10,016 bases of DNA from GCA-2687515 sp046582475 (GTDB taxonomy: Bacteria > Pseudomonadota > Alphaproteobacteria > Rhodospirillales > UBA2165), in the NCBI GenBank assembly GCA_046582475.1, contig JAYGEH010000044.1, positions 1 through 10,016 on the forward strand, read 5' to 3'. Of this stretch, positions 1-6,986 are shown piece by piece; within the stretch, counting starts at the first letter, position 1; each line of letters begins with the position of its first letter. Under the pieces are notes generated by a model that worked only from the letters and a program-made list of their open reading frames with translations, searched no databases and was not told where the DNA came from. The position numbers and the translations under genes are program-made.

Positions 1-932
1 GCGGCTTCCAGCCAACCGCCAAAACTGTATTTGTGCCAGTTCTTCGCGCGCATCAGGACAGCCCAGGACCCCTGGATGAAGAGCGTCCTGAGATGCTTGT
101 TGCCGCGCTTCGAGATGCCGCCAAGGATGGTTCGGTCTCCCGTCGACATCTGCCGGGGAACAAGACCCAGCCAAGCCCCAAAGTCACGCCCGCGCCGGAA
201 CGCTGAGCCATCACCCACCGCAGCCACCATGGCACTGGCGGTCAATGGGCCGACCCCTGGGATCGTCATCAACCGTTGGCAGGCGTCATCACCTTTGACC
301 AGGGCCTCGATCTCGCTGGTTAGCGCGTCGATACGATGGTCAAAATAGTGCCAGTCGTTGCACAAGCCGTCGATCATCTGGATCATTCGAGGCGACAGTT
401 CATCGCCAGGTTTGGCCAATATCGCGGGCAGCGCGCGGCGTAGCGGATTGGGACCCTGGCGCACGGCAAATCCCCGCTCCAGAAGAAACGCCCGGATCTG
501 ATTGATCACCGCTGTTCGCTGGCGGACCAAACGGGTGCGCAAGCGATGCAGCGCCTGGAGGTCCAGTTGCTCCACCGTCTTGGTCTGCACAAACCGCATG
601 GTTGGCCGCTGAACCGCCTCGGCGATTGCTTCGGCATCCCGGAAGTCGTTCTTTTGTCCCTTCAGGTAAGGCTTCACATAAAGCGCCGGCATGATCCGCA
701 CATCATGACCAAGTGCCTGTAATCGACGGCTCAGATGATGCGAACCTACGCACGCTTCCATACTAACGAGACACCTCGGAAGATTGGCAAATCGTACCGC
801 AATCTGGCCACGCGACTGCTTCTGGCGAAGCACAATGGCGCCTCGTTCATCAAAGCCGATCACATGAAAACTGTTCTTGCCGATGTCGATGCCGATGGTC
901 GATATCGTCGCTTGGGATGTCTGTTTGGTCAT
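1..932 (-). CDS. IS110-family transposase (3' end beyond window)
   Basis: This is a DEDD-type recombinase that moves an IS110-family insertion sequence. The reading frame is open for 310 codons from the ATG at 932 to the left edge, where the 3' end is cut off by the window and not by a stop. The N-terminal RuvC-like domain shows GIDIGKNSFHV (Asp16), SMEAC (Glu59) and GQKNDFRDAEA (Asp96, Asp99), the four acidic residues of the family. The C-terminal Transposase_20 region shows MTIPGVGPLTASAM at about 222-235, FGAWLGLVPRQMSTG at about 251-265 and GGISKRGNKHLR at about 271-282. Ser263 is a candidate for the family's conserved serine. Relatives are usually about 340 residues long, so roughly 30 residues should lie outside. 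An AAGGA ribosome-binding site lies upstream of the ATG. I see no frameshift or internal stop, so the gene is probably functional. The family is clear; the subgroup (IS110 or IS1111) is not. Confidence 0.93.
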   Translation of the reverse strand, partial: MTKQTSQATISTIGIDIGKNSFHVIGFDERGAIVLRQKQSRGQIAVRFANLPRCLVSMEACVGSHHLSRRLQALGHDVRIMPALYVKPYLKGQKNDFRDAEAIAEAVQRPTMRFVQTKTVEQLDLQALHRLRTRLVRQRTAVINQIRAFLLERGFAVRQGPNPLRRALPAILAKPGDELSPRMIQMIDGLCNDWHYFDHRIDALTSEIEALVKGDDACQRLMTIPGVGPLTASAMVAAVGDGSAFRRGRDFGAWLGLVPRQMSTGDRTILGGISKRGNKHLRTLFIQGSWAVLMRAKNWHKYSFGGWLEA

Positions 933-946
933 GGGAATAGTCCTTT

Positions 947-1010
947 CCGTGTTCTGTGCTCCAGTATTGGAGCTAATTAGTAGAACACGGCCGGTCCATC
1001 CCATTACCGG
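947..1010 (-). other. Nested hairpins upstream of the IS110 transposase (possible bridge-RNA region)
   Basis: A perfect 9-bp inverted repeat (CCGTGTTCT at 947-955, AGAACACGG at 982-990) encloses a second perfect stem (GCTCCA at 958-963, TGGAGC at 968-973) with a GTAT loop. The two stems are separated by an asymmetric internal loop of 2 and 8 nt. A further 5-bp stem (CCGGT at 991-995, ACCGG at 1006-1010) follows directly. IS110-group elements are known to encode a structured bridge RNA in the non-coding end before the transposase, with internal loops that pair to target and donor DNA. This structure lies where such an RNA would be. It could equally be a hairpin that controls transposase translation, since it ends only about 15 bases from the start codon. 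In the IS1111 group the RNA lies at the other end, outside this window. Confidence 0.4.
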
Positions 1011-1098
1011 ACGAGATCAAACCATACTCTGACCAACTGCCAAAATTATCAAAGCATAGAATTTTTCAGCAGAACCATAGTTAAAATTGACAATTCGA

Positions 1099-1917
1099 TT
1101 AGACAACGCTGCCAAAGCGCTCGATGACGGTCTCCATTACTTCGTCGCCGTCTCGTTTCCACCAGTTTTCAGCCGAAAAAATTTCGACTTCAATGAGGCC
1201 GTGGTAGCCAGCGTCTTCGACCATCCGGCGCATTTCCGGCAGATCGATGACGCCGTCGCCCATCATGCCACGGTCGAGCAATAAATCTGTAGTCGGCACC
1301 AGCCAGTCGCAGACGTGAAATCCTAGAATGCGGTCCTTGGTGCGGGCGATTTCTTGTTCCAAATTAGGATCCCACCAGACGTGGTAGGCATCTACCGCCA
1401 CACCCACTCCTTCGCCCAGCTGATCACAGAGGTCGTTGGCTTGAGCAAGTGTGTTCACGCAGGCGCGATCAGCGGCGAACATGGGATGCAACGGTTCAAT
1501 CGCCAAGGGCATTTTGCAGGCACGGGCATGGTCCAGGAGTTTGCCAATACCGTCCCGAACTTGAGCGCGGGCGTCGAGCATGTTTTTAGATTCCGCCGGC
1601 AATCCGCCGACCACCAGCACGAGGCATTGGGCGCCAATAGTAATCGCCTCATCGACCGCCCGGCGGTTATCATCGAGTGCGATCCGGCGGCCGTCTTCGT
1701 CAGGAGCGGTGAACATGCCGCCCCGGCAGAGGGCCGAAACCTGCAAGCCGTTGTCGGCAATCATCTTGGCGGCGGTATCGACGCCCAGCTCGTGCAATTT
1801 ATCCCGCCATGGATCAATCGCTCGCACGCCATGACGCACGCAGCCTTCAATGCATTCCTTCAACGACCACTGATTGACGGTCGCGGTGTTGAGAGAAAGG
1901 CGCGCCGCATCGGCCAC
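1099..1917 (-). CDS. Sugar phosphate isomerase/epimerase-like TIM barrel protein
   Basis: This 272-residue protein belongs to the xylose-isomerase-like TIM barrel family (AP endonuclease 2 fold, PF01261). Members isomerise, epimerise or eliminate on sugars and keto-sugars using a divalent metal. The expected metal ligands are visible: Glu141 (LAIEPLHP), Asp176 (VAVDAYHVWWD), His201 (GFHVCDW) and Glu245 (IEVEIFS). Length fits a full single-domain enzyme. It starts with GTG two bases after the TAA of the DUF993 gene, with a GGAG/CAGG purine stretch upstream, so it is translated as the last gene of the three-gene operon that begins with the Gfo/Idh/MocA dehydrogenase. Oxidoreductase plus TIM barrel pairs are known in 3-keto-sugar and inositol-type catabolism, but nothing here fixes the substrate. 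No convincing terminator follows, and an IS110 element lies directly downstream. Confidence 0.88.
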   Translation of the reverse strand: MADAARLSLNTATVNQWSLKECIEGCVRHGVRAIDPWRDKLHELGVDTAAKMIADNGLQVSALCRGGMFTAPDEDGRRIALDDNRRAVDEAITIGAQCLVLVVGGLPAESKNMLDARAQVRDGIGKLLDHARACKMPLAIEPLHPMFAADRACVNTLAQANDLCDQLGEGVGVAVDAYHVWWDPNLEQEIARTKDRILGFHVCDWLVPTTDLLLDRGMMGDGVIDLPEMRRMVEDAGYHGLIEVEIFSAENWWKRDGDEVMETVIERFGSVV

Positions 1918-1919
1918 GA

Positions 1920-3098
1920 TTAACCTGCCACTCCATGCACGGTCATGACCGATGCCATCCGATCCGCCGCGATGTCCGGGTTTCTGAACAAGCCCGCCTT
2001 GTCGGCGAGGCGGAACAGTTCCGCCAGATGCAGGGTGGAGCGGGTTCCTTCCTGGCCTCCGACGACCAGGAAATGCTGCTGGTGGCCATTGAGGTAAGCC
2101 AGGAACACGACACTGGTCTTATAAAACCGGGTCGGGTCTTTGAAGATATGGCGGGACAGCGGCAAAGTGGGTCCGAGGATGTCGTGATAGCCGGCCATAT
2201 CCTGTTTGCCCATGGCGGCGAGGGCGGCGCTGGCGGCCGGTGCAATGGCGTCGAAAATACCGAGCAAGGCGTCCGAGTAGCCGTCATCATCGCCGGCGAT
2301 CAAATCGGAAAAATTGAAGTCGTCGCCGGTATACATGCGGACGCCATCGGGCAATTTGTTGCGCATGGCGATTTCCTTGTCGGCTTCCAGCAGGGATACT
2401 TTTACGCCATCAACCTTGGCCACATTGTTTTTCAGCATGTCCAGACAGGTTTCCATCGCCGCCCAATGATCGTTGGAGCCCCAATAGCCGGCCAAGGCGG
2501 GATCGAACATTTCGCCCAGCCAATGAATGATCACCGGCTCTTTTACCTGGCCCAAGATGCGGTCATAGACCTTCAAGTAATCATCGGGAGACGTTGCAAC
2601 AGCGGCCAGCGCCCGGCTTGCCATTAGAATGATGCGCCCCCCGGCGCCTTCAATCGCTTCACATTGTTCCTCATAAGCGCCGATGACGTCATCTATGGTT
2701 ACGTAAGCGCCGGGCTCCAGTTGATCGGTACCGCCGCCGCTGGCCAGGAGGGCAACGCCGTTGCCTTTCTCAAAATCCTGGGCCGCGTCGATGGAGCGTT
2801 TGATCAGTTCCAAGGAATTGGGCCAGTCGACGCCCATACCACGCTGCGCCGTGTCCATGGCATCGGCCACGCCAAGCCCCAGCGACCACAAATAGCGGCG
2901 GTACTCAATGGTCGCGTCCCAATCAATTGCCGTGTCCAGGCTGGGATTACAGTCGCTGAGCGGGTCGGCCACCACATGGGCCGCCGAATAGGCGATCCGG
3001 GGCATGGTGCCGGCATTCGCGACTTCAAATTCCTTGGGATCGCCAAGAATATAGGTTTCGGTCGAACCGTTTTCCGTCGGCAGCGTGACCTGCGCCAT
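1920..3098 (-). CDS. DUF993 family protein (dihydrodipicolinate synthase-like)
   Basis: I recognise this 392-residue protein as DUF993 (PF06187), a distant branch of the DHDPS/N-acetylneuraminate lyase class I aldolase superfamily with no established reaction that I know of. Family-typical stretches are AYSAAHVVADPLSD (37-49), LWSLGLGVADAMDTAQRGMG (70-89) and HWLGEMFDPALAGYWGS (192-208). Lys233 in DGVKVSLLEADKE lies where the Schiff-base lysine is expected. The strand that carries the catalytic Tyr in classical members reads VIIHWLG here, with no Tyr. An upstream extension of the frame to 3251 is open, but the ATG at 3098 is preferred. It has a GGAGG ribosome-binding site inside the end of the Gfo/Idh/MocA gene, and the MAQVTLP start fits the family. 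The gap to the upstream gene is 5 bp and to the downstream gene 2 bp, so the three are co-transcribed. A lyase or aldolase role is inferred from fold and context. Confidence 0.87.
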   Translation of the reverse strand: MAQVTLPTENGSTETYILGDPKEFEVANAGTMPRIAYSAAHVVADPLSDCNPSLDTAIDWDATIEYRRYLWSLGLGVADAMDTAQRGMGVDWPNSLELIKRSIDAAQDFEKGNGVALLASGGGTDQLEPGAYVTIDDVIGAYEEQCEAIEGAGGRIILMASRALAAVATSPDDYLKVYDRILGQVKEPVIIHWLGEMFDPALAGYWGSNDHWAAMETCLDMLKNNVAKVDGVKVSLLEADKEIAMRNKLPDGVRMYTGDDFNFSDLIAGDDDGYSDALLGIFDAIAPAASAALAAMGKQDMAGYHDILGPTLPLSRHIFKDPTRFYKTSVVFLAYLNGHQQHFLVVGGQEGTRSTLHLAELFRLADKAGLFRNPDIAADRMASVMTVHGVAG

Positions 3099-3103
3099 GT
3101 CGA

Positions 3104-4255
3104 TCAGACCTCCAAATGCGGGACATCGATCCAGCGGCGTTCGGCCCAGCTTTGCGTGCCAAGTTCCGCCAGCTGTACGCCCTTGGCGCCTTCTAGCAGC
3201 GAATACTTCCACGGTGCGTCTTCGAACAGGTGGCGGATGAACATTTCCCATTGAACCTTGAAGCCGTTGTCAAATTCGGTGTGCGCGGGCACTTCGTCCC
3301 AATCGGCTAAGAAGTCATGGGTACGGGGCTCGTCCGGATTCCATACTGGTTTCGGCGTATCGTCTAGCGATTGTGCTACGCATTTGTGCAGACCGGCGAC
3401 GGCAGAGCCTTCGGTGCCGTCTACATGAAACGTCACCAGATCGCTGCGGTTAACGCGCGTACACCAGGAAGAATTGATCTGGGCGATAATACCGCCTTCC
3501 AGTTCAAAGGTGGCGTAGGCGGCATCGTCGGCGTCGGAGTCATATGGTTCATTATTTTCGTCCCAACGTTTAGGATTGTGAACGGCACCCAGACAGCTGA
3601 CGGAGCGCACGGCACCGAACGTGTTTTCCAGCACATAGCGCCAATGACACAACATGTCCAAGATGATGCCGCCGCCATCCGCTTTGCGATAATTCCAGCT
3701 CGGTCGCTGGGCCGGTTCGCCCTCGCCGGTAAACACCCAATAGCCGAATTCACCCCGCACCGACAGGATACGACCGAAAAACCCCTGCTCGATCAAATGA
3801 GCCAATTTCAAAATGCCAGGAAGGGAAAGTTTGTCATGGACGACGCCGTTCTTGGCGCCGGTTTTAGCCGCATGGCGGACCACATCCATGGCGTCTTCTA
3901 GGCTTTCGGCAATCGGCTTTTCACAATAGATATCTTTGCCCGCATCCATCGCCTTTTTTAACAGCTCCACCCGGAGCTGGGTGGATGCAGCATCGAAGAA
4001 CAGACGGTCATCCTCATTAGCAAGGGCGGCGTCTAGATCGGTCGTCCAACGCGCAACATTATGTTCCTTGGCCAACGCCGCTACTTTATCTGCATTTCGC
4101 CCTACCAGGATCGGGTCCGGCATAACGCGATCACCATTGGCGAGTTCGACACCGCCTTGCACCTGGATCGCCAGGACTGAGCGAATGAGGTGCTGATTGG
4201 TTCCCATCCGACCGGTGACGCCGTTCATGATGATCCCTAGCCTGACTTCAGTCAT
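3104..4255 (-). CDS. Gfo/Idh/MocA family NAD(P)-dependent oxidoreductase
   Basis: This 383-residue protein has the two-domain architecture of Gfo/Idh/MocA dehydrogenases, which oxidise or reduce hydroxyls of sugars, inositols and related compounds. The N-terminal Rossmann domain has a variant glycine motif, IIMNGVTGRMG (8-18). The hallmark Glu-Lys-Pro is at 112-114 (YCEKPIAES). The C-terminal domain has GGGIILDMLCHWRY (194-207), with Asp200 and His204 at the places of the family's catalytic Asp and His. Length is normal. It starts at the ATG at 4255, with an AAGGA site in the leader, and is the first gene of a three-gene operon with DUF993 and a TIM barrel. A TetR-type operator lies 48-66 bases upstream of the start. 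Likely role: the dehydrogenation step that makes a keto-sugar for the two following enzymes. The substrate is unknown. Confidence 0.92.
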   Translation of the reverse strand: MTEVRLGIIMNGVTGRMGTNQHLIRSVLAIQVQGGVELANGDRVMPDPILVGRNADKVAALAKEHNVARWTTDLDAALANEDDRLFFDAASTQLRVELLKKAMDAGKDIYCEKPIAESLEDAMDVVRHAAKTGAKNGVVHDKLSLPGILKLAHLIEQGFFGRILSVRGEFGYWVFTGEGEPAQRPSWNYRKADGGGIILDMLCHWRYVLENTFGAVRSVSCLGAVHNPKRWDENNEPYDSDADDAAYATFELEGGIIAQINSSWCTRVNRSDLVTFHVDGTEGSAVAGLHKCVAQSLDDTPKPVWNPDEPRTHDFLADWDEVPAHTEFDNGFKVQWEMFIRHLFEDAPWKYSLLEGAKGVQLAELGTQSWAERRWIDVPHLEV

Positions 4256-4291
4256 TGTGTACGTCCTTGTTTGATTTTGGCGAGACTACTT

Positions 4292-4306
4292 TAATTGGAC
4301 CAATTA
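4292..4306. promoter_or_regulatory. 15-bp palindrome TAATTGG-A-CCAATTA
   Basis: A perfect inverted repeat, TAATTGG (4292-4298) and CCAATTA (4300-4306) around one base, lies on the promoter-downstream side of the TetR operator and overlaps it by 4 bases. It is absent from the tetR promoter. It could bind a second regulator, extend the repressor footprint or form a short hairpin in the leader RNA of the Gfo/Idh/MocA operon. AT-rich palindromes of this size also arise by chance. Confidence 0.35.
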
Positions 4307-4321
4307 GTAACTATTTAGTTA
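4303..4321. promoter_or_regulatory. TetR operator upstream of the Gfo/Idh/MocA operon
   Basis: The 19 bases ATTAGTAACTATTTAGTTA are identical to the core of the large palindrome in front of the tetR gene (5029-5047). They contain the symmetric core TAACTA-TT-TAGTTA. Outside the core the right half diverges (GTTAGTTC against GTTACTAA), so this is the less symmetric of the two sites. Two copies of a 19-bp palindromic element flanking a TetR gene are strong evidence for a shared operator. That the TetR in this window is the one that binds is an inference. Confidence 0.78.
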
Positions 4322-4337
4322 GTTCTCGAAAAGACAA
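4308..4337 (-). promoter_or_regulatory. Candidate promoter of the Gfo/Idh/MocA operon
   Basis: Read on the minus strand, TTGTCT (4332-4337) and TAGTTA (4308-4313) are separated by 18 bases and would give a leader of roughly 45 nt before the ATG at 4255. The match to the sigma-70 consensus is weak. Its position inside the operator palindrome would make repression by occlusion straightforward. The call depends on context more than on sequence. Confidence 0.35.
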
Positions 4338-4353
4338 ATTTTTTAGCCGCCTC

Positions 4354-4980
4354 TTAAGGCCTAAGATAGCCGAGGACGACATCGAGGCAATGTTCATGAC
4401 GTTCCGCCAATGCCGCTTTCGAGTTCAGTTTACGGCCGAAAATCGCACTCAGCGTGTAGATGTTAGAGAGATAAAAATAGGCGACCGATGCGACGGTTAC
4501 ATAAAATTGCACCGGATCGACATTTTTTCTGAAGACGCCTTCCTTCTCACCACGTTTCAACACATCGGTCATCAGATCAACAAAAGGAGAATGCATTTGT
4601 CGAATTTTTTTTGATTTTTTAACATGCTCTGCCTGATAAAGATTTTCATTGTTCAACAGGCGCATAAATTCGGGATTGTCACGGTGATAGGTGAATGTAA
4701 ATTTGACCAGCTCGCGCACCGCGTCTTCGGGACTTAAATTCACCAAGTCGAGCTTTTCTTCATGGGTGCGGATTTTTTCGTAGGCCCGTTCCAACACATA
4801 GAGAAACAGATCATCCTTATTGCCAAAATAATGGTAGAGCATGCGCTTGTTGACGCCGGCGCGTTCGGCGATCATGTCAACCCGTGCGCCGCCATAACCC
4901 ACATCCGCAAATTCCGCCAAAGCAGCCTTGTGGATTAATTCTTTCGTTCTTTCCGGATTGCGTTTTATGGCTTTTGCCAA
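4354..4980 (-). CDS. TetR/AcrR family transcriptional regulator
   Basis: This 208-residue protein has a TetR-type N-terminal DNA-binding domain. After a basic N-terminus (KRNPERTKELIHKAALAEF) comes the helix-turn-helix VDMIAERAGVNKRMLYHYFGNKDDLF (about 34-59), with the characteristic YHYF-NKDDLF signature. The rest (about 70-208) is the helical ligand-binding and dimerisation domain, which gives no ligand clue. The start is TTG at 4980. The only in-frame ATG upstream is followed two codons later by TAG, and a GGGG stretch lies about 10 bases before the TTG, so initiation is probably weak. The gene lies between two operons of the same orientation. It has its own promoter and a near-perfect 30-bp palindrome upstream, with a copy of the core downstream in front of the Gfo/Idh/MocA operon. 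It is most likely an autorepressor that controls these operons and is released by a pathway substrate or intermediate. Confidence 0.93.
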   Translation of the reverse strand: MAKAIKRNPERTKELIHKAALAEFADVGYGGARVDMIAERAGVNKRMLYHYFGNKDDLFLYVLERAYEKIRTHEEKLDLVNLSPEDAVRELVKFTFTYHRDNPEFMRLLNNENLYQAEHVKKSKKIRQMHSPFVDLMTDVLKRGEKEGVFRKNVDPVQFYVTVASVAYFYLSNIYTLSAIFGRKLNSKAALAERHEHCLDVVLGYLRP

Positions 4981-5025
4981 AATTATCTACCCCATGCCTT
5001 AAAAATCATCTAGACTTCAAAAAGT

Positions 5026-5055
5026 ATTATTAGTAACTATTTAGTTACTAATAAT
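5026..5055. promoter_or_regulatory. TetR autoregulatory operator, 30-bp palindrome
   Basis: ATTATTAGTAACTA (5026-5039), a TT centre (5040-5041) and TAGTTACTAATAAT (5042-5055) form a perfect 14+2+14 inverted repeat in the 102-bp gap before tetR. A 19-bp core is repeated exactly at 4303-4321 before the next operon. A palindrome this long, overlapping the start of a TetR gene's promoter, is the usual layout of an autoregulated TetR family member. The ATG-free, AT-rich surroundings make a coding explanation unlikely. Confidence 0.85.
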
Positions 5056-5081
5056 CTAAGCCCGTTCGATTTGCAAGTCAA
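5053..5081 (-). promoter_or_regulatory. Sigma-70-like promoter of tetR
   Basis: On the minus strand TTGACT (5076-5081) and TAGATT (5053-5058) are separated by exactly 17 bases, matching the consensus at 5 of 6 and 4 of 6 positions. The -10 element overlaps the edge of the palindrome, and the predicted start of transcription falls inside it. A bound repressor would therefore block the polymerase. The leader would be about 65 nt. Confidence 0.65.
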
Positions 5082-5082
5082 C

Positions 5083-5928
5083 TTAAATTGATAATTTTTG
5101 CCGACGATCCATCAACGCCCGCATATAGCCGGCGCAGAAGGCAGCTGTCGCGGAACCATCCGGCTCATAGACAAATGGCTCAACGCCAATCCAGCCGGAA
5201 TAATTATGGCGTATGAGTGCTTCGATGACGGGCGTCATATCGTCTTCGCCTTGTCCGGGCCCCCGTCGATTAGCGTCGTTGACTTGAACATGCGCCATAT
5301 GACCGGAGGGAAGCCAGCGGTCAATGAGCTCGGCAACGGTCATTTTTTCCATCTGACTGGCGGCGCTGCAATCGATCATCGTACGGATGCCGGGCGAATT
5401 AATTTGATCGACAATTTCAGCTGCTTCGTCCAAATAGTTGACAAAATTTGCCCTCGGTTGGGCCAGTGCCTCGATACAATACACCACACCGGCCTGACAG
5501 GCGTCCTCCGCAATCGCCGCCCAAGCATCGATGCCGCGTTTACGGGCTTCTTCAACGGTATCACCATCATCGGGCAACCGGCGCTGGCCGGGCGAACCGT
5601 GCACCAAATATCCACCGCCAAGATCAGCGCAGAGTTCGATCAGTCGCAGCATCACACCAATGGTTTTTTCGCGAGTTGCCTTGTCATCCGTTGTGATCGA
5701 CAAACCTTCCGGCGTCACCAGCAACCAATGCAATCCGGCGATCGGCGTGCCCGCGTCCCCAGCAATTCGTCTGATTTCCTTGCGCCTTCCAGAACTCATG
5801 TAATGAGGCGTTTCATCGACCGTGTAGGGCGCAAGTTCCAGCCCGTCATAACCAAGCGACTTCGAGAAAGAACATTGCTCGTAAAAAGGCATATCGCCCA
5901 ATACTTCATTGCACAGCGCCAGCTTCAT
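5083..5928 (-). CDS. Xylose isomerase-like TIM barrel protein (sugar isomerase/epimerase)
   Basis: This 281-residue PF01261 enzyme resembles the D-tagatose/D-psicose 3-epimerase and hydroxypyruvate isomerase branch. Metal ligands are visible as Glu153 (YCIEALAQP), Asp186 (TMIDCSAAS), His213 (AHVQVND) and Glu250 (IGVEPF). The segment NDANRRGPGQGE (217-228) matches the loop seen after the metal His in that branch. His67 (LHWLL) and His110 are further active-site candidates. The ATG at 5928 overlaps the TGA of the preceding lyase gene as ATGA and has AGGTGG about 9 bases upstream; a GTG at 5940 is a weaker alternative. It is the last gene of the epimerase-GNAT-lyase-isomerase operon. It is not closely similar to the other TIM barrel at 1099-1917, so the pair does not look like a recent duplication. 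The exact reaction is unknown. Confidence 0.88.
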   Translation of the reverse strand: MKLALCNEVLGDMPFYEQCSFSKSLGYDGLELAPYTVDETPHYMSSGRRKEIRRIAGDAGTPIAGLHWLLVTPEGLSITTDDKATREKTIGVMLRLIELCADLGGGYLVHGSPGQRRLPDDGDTVEEARKRGIDAWAAIAEDACQAGVVYCIEALAQPRANFVNYLDEAAEIVDQINSPGIRTMIDCSAASQMEKMTVAELIDRWLPSGHMAHVQVNDANRRGPGQGEDDMTPVIEALIRHNYSGWIGVEPFVYEPDGSATAAFCAGYMRALMDRRQKLSI

Positions 5929-6977
5929 GGGGATAACCACCTGGTCAGATTTTCGGCCACAAAAGCGTCGTCGTTGAGGTCCGGATAGTCCCGGCGCACC
6001 CGGTCAATTTCATCCAGTTGCCCGGGACTGAGGGTTTCCTCCTCATTCAGGCACCAGATACCTTCAAGCAGCCCTTGGCGGCGAAGCACCTCGTGAACAC
6101 CGGCAATGCAGCCTTTGAAATTGTTGGCCACATCGAAAAAGGCGGCATTGCAGTCGGTCACCTGCCCGTTGAGAACCAAATGGCTTTTATCCAAGGCCTC
6201 TTCCTGACATTTCCGCAACACATCGACCGCACCTCGTACCCAGACTGACCAATGGCCGAGCATGCCGCCGACGAAACGGAGCGTGACGTTTTCGTCGCCT
6301 CTTTTAATGTCGTAGGGCGTAATCAGATCCAAGACGATATTGTCGTCATTGCCGGTATACAACGAAATCCGGTCTTCGGCTCGGGCCAGAGCGACGCCGC
6401 GCAACACATCCAACGTGTAATATCGGTTAAAGGGCGCCATTTTGATCGCCACCACATTTTCAATCTCGGCAAAGCGCCGCCAGAAATCCGGCGACAAAAT
6501 AATCCCGCCGACGGAGGGCTGGAGGTAAAAACCGATCAGCGGTATTTCATCGGCGACCGCTCGGCAATGGTCGATGATGTCATCTTCGTTGGACCCCTTG
6601 AAAGCCGCCAAACTGAGCAGCCCGGCATGATAGCCGAGACCCCGCGCAATGTGAGCCTCGGAGATGGCTTGCCTGGTTTTGCCGACCAGGCCGGCGATGC
6701 GGATGACCGGCTTGTCGGTCCAGGCGTCAATTGCTTCGACGGTATTTGCCAAGACAGGTTCATACAATCCAACGTCCCGAATTTCGAATTGGGTCGTGTG
6801 GACGCCGGTGGCGATGCCGCCGGCGCCGGAATCAATATAATACCGCGCCAATGCCGCCTGGCGTATCGGATCAAATTCCCGGGATTTGTTCAACGCCAAG
6901 GGCGATGCAGGGATAACGCAACCCCGGCGCAATTGCCGCAGCACCTCATCCGGCCAATCGGTCCATTTCAATCCCAT
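5925..6977 (-). CDS. Dihydrodipicolinate synthase family protein (class I aldolase/lyase)
   Basis: This 350-residue member of the DHDPS/NAL superfamily forms a Schiff base with a 2-keto acid and makes or breaks a carbon-carbon bond. Two key catalytic residues are present: Tyr151 in LIGFYLQPSVGG and Lys179 in VVAIKMAPFNRY. The region GAGGIATGVHTTQFE (51-65) replaces the usual substrate-binding GTTGE-type loop, so the substrate should differ from that of DapA. At 350 residues it is about 50 longer than DapA. The start is the ATG at 6977, with a strong AAGGAGGG site that overlaps the TAA of the GNAT gene; its own TGA overlaps the next gene as ATGA. Context points to sugar-acid or keto-sugar breakdown and not to lysine synthesis. 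Alternatives are a dehydratase or a retro-aldolase. Confidence 0.9.
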   Translation of the reverse strand: MGLKWTDWPDEVLRQLRRGCVIPASPLALNKSREFDPIRQAALARYYIDSGAGGIATGVHTTQFEIRDVGLYEPVLANTVEAIDAWTDKPVIRIAGLVGKTRQAISEAHIARGLGYHAGLLSLAAFKGSNEDDIIDHCRAVADEIPLIGFYLQPSVGGIILSPDFWRRFAEIENVVAIKMAPFNRYYTLDVLRGVALARAEDRISLYTGNDDNIVLDLITPYDIKRGDENVTLRFVGGMLGHWSVWVRGAVDVLRKCQEEALDKSHLVLNGQVTDCNAAFFDVANNFKGCIAGVHEVLRRQGLLEGIWCLNEEETLSPGQLDEIDRVRRDYPDLNDDAFVAENLTRWLSP

Positions 6978-6986
6978 AAACCCTCC

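Larger units (their letters stand above)
1..1010 (-). mobile_element. IS110-family insertion sequence, partial
   Basis: The transposase and its structured upstream flank form the 5' portion of an insertion sequence that continues past the left edge. IS110 elements generally lack ordinary terminal inverted repeats and do not make reliable target duplications, so the inner boundary cannot be fixed by eye. The right limit given here is the end of the last visible hairpin. The true end lies somewhere between about 1010 and the stop of the neighbouring gene at 1099. The element sits just downstream of the last gene of a catabolic operon and does not interrupt it. Confidence 0.75.

Noticed and set aside
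735..980. Plus-strand open frame of 81 codons at the IS110 transposase start
   Set aside because: It is antisense to the transposase N-terminus and runs through the hairpin region, with no recognisable product.
3099..3251. Longer N-terminus for the DUF993 protein, starting at 3251
   Set aside because: It would overlap the Gfo/Idh/MocA gene by about 150 bp and adds an Arg-rich, unconserved-looking stretch. The ATG at 3098 has a proper GGAGG site and a family-like start.
1354..3254. Three plus-strand open frames (1354-1923, 1935-2627, 2664-3254)
   Set aside because: All are antisense to the TIM barrel, DUF993 and Gfo/Idh/MocA genes, whose protein motifs are unmistakable. The antisense products show no domain features.
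4335..4366. Possible terminator after tetR (GCCT-TAAG-AGGC stem)
   Set aside because: The stem is only 4 bp and in the direction of transcription is followed by an A run, not a T run.
1099..5928. The two TIM barrel genes as a recent duplication
   Set aside because: They share only the fold and metal ligands. Loops, lengths and motif surroundings differ throughout.
5098..5988. Plus-strand open frame of 296 codons opposite the TIM barrel gene
   Set aside because: It lies entirely antisense to a gene with clear metal-ligand motifs and close operon coupling, has no recognisable domain, and reflects the codon use of the real gene.
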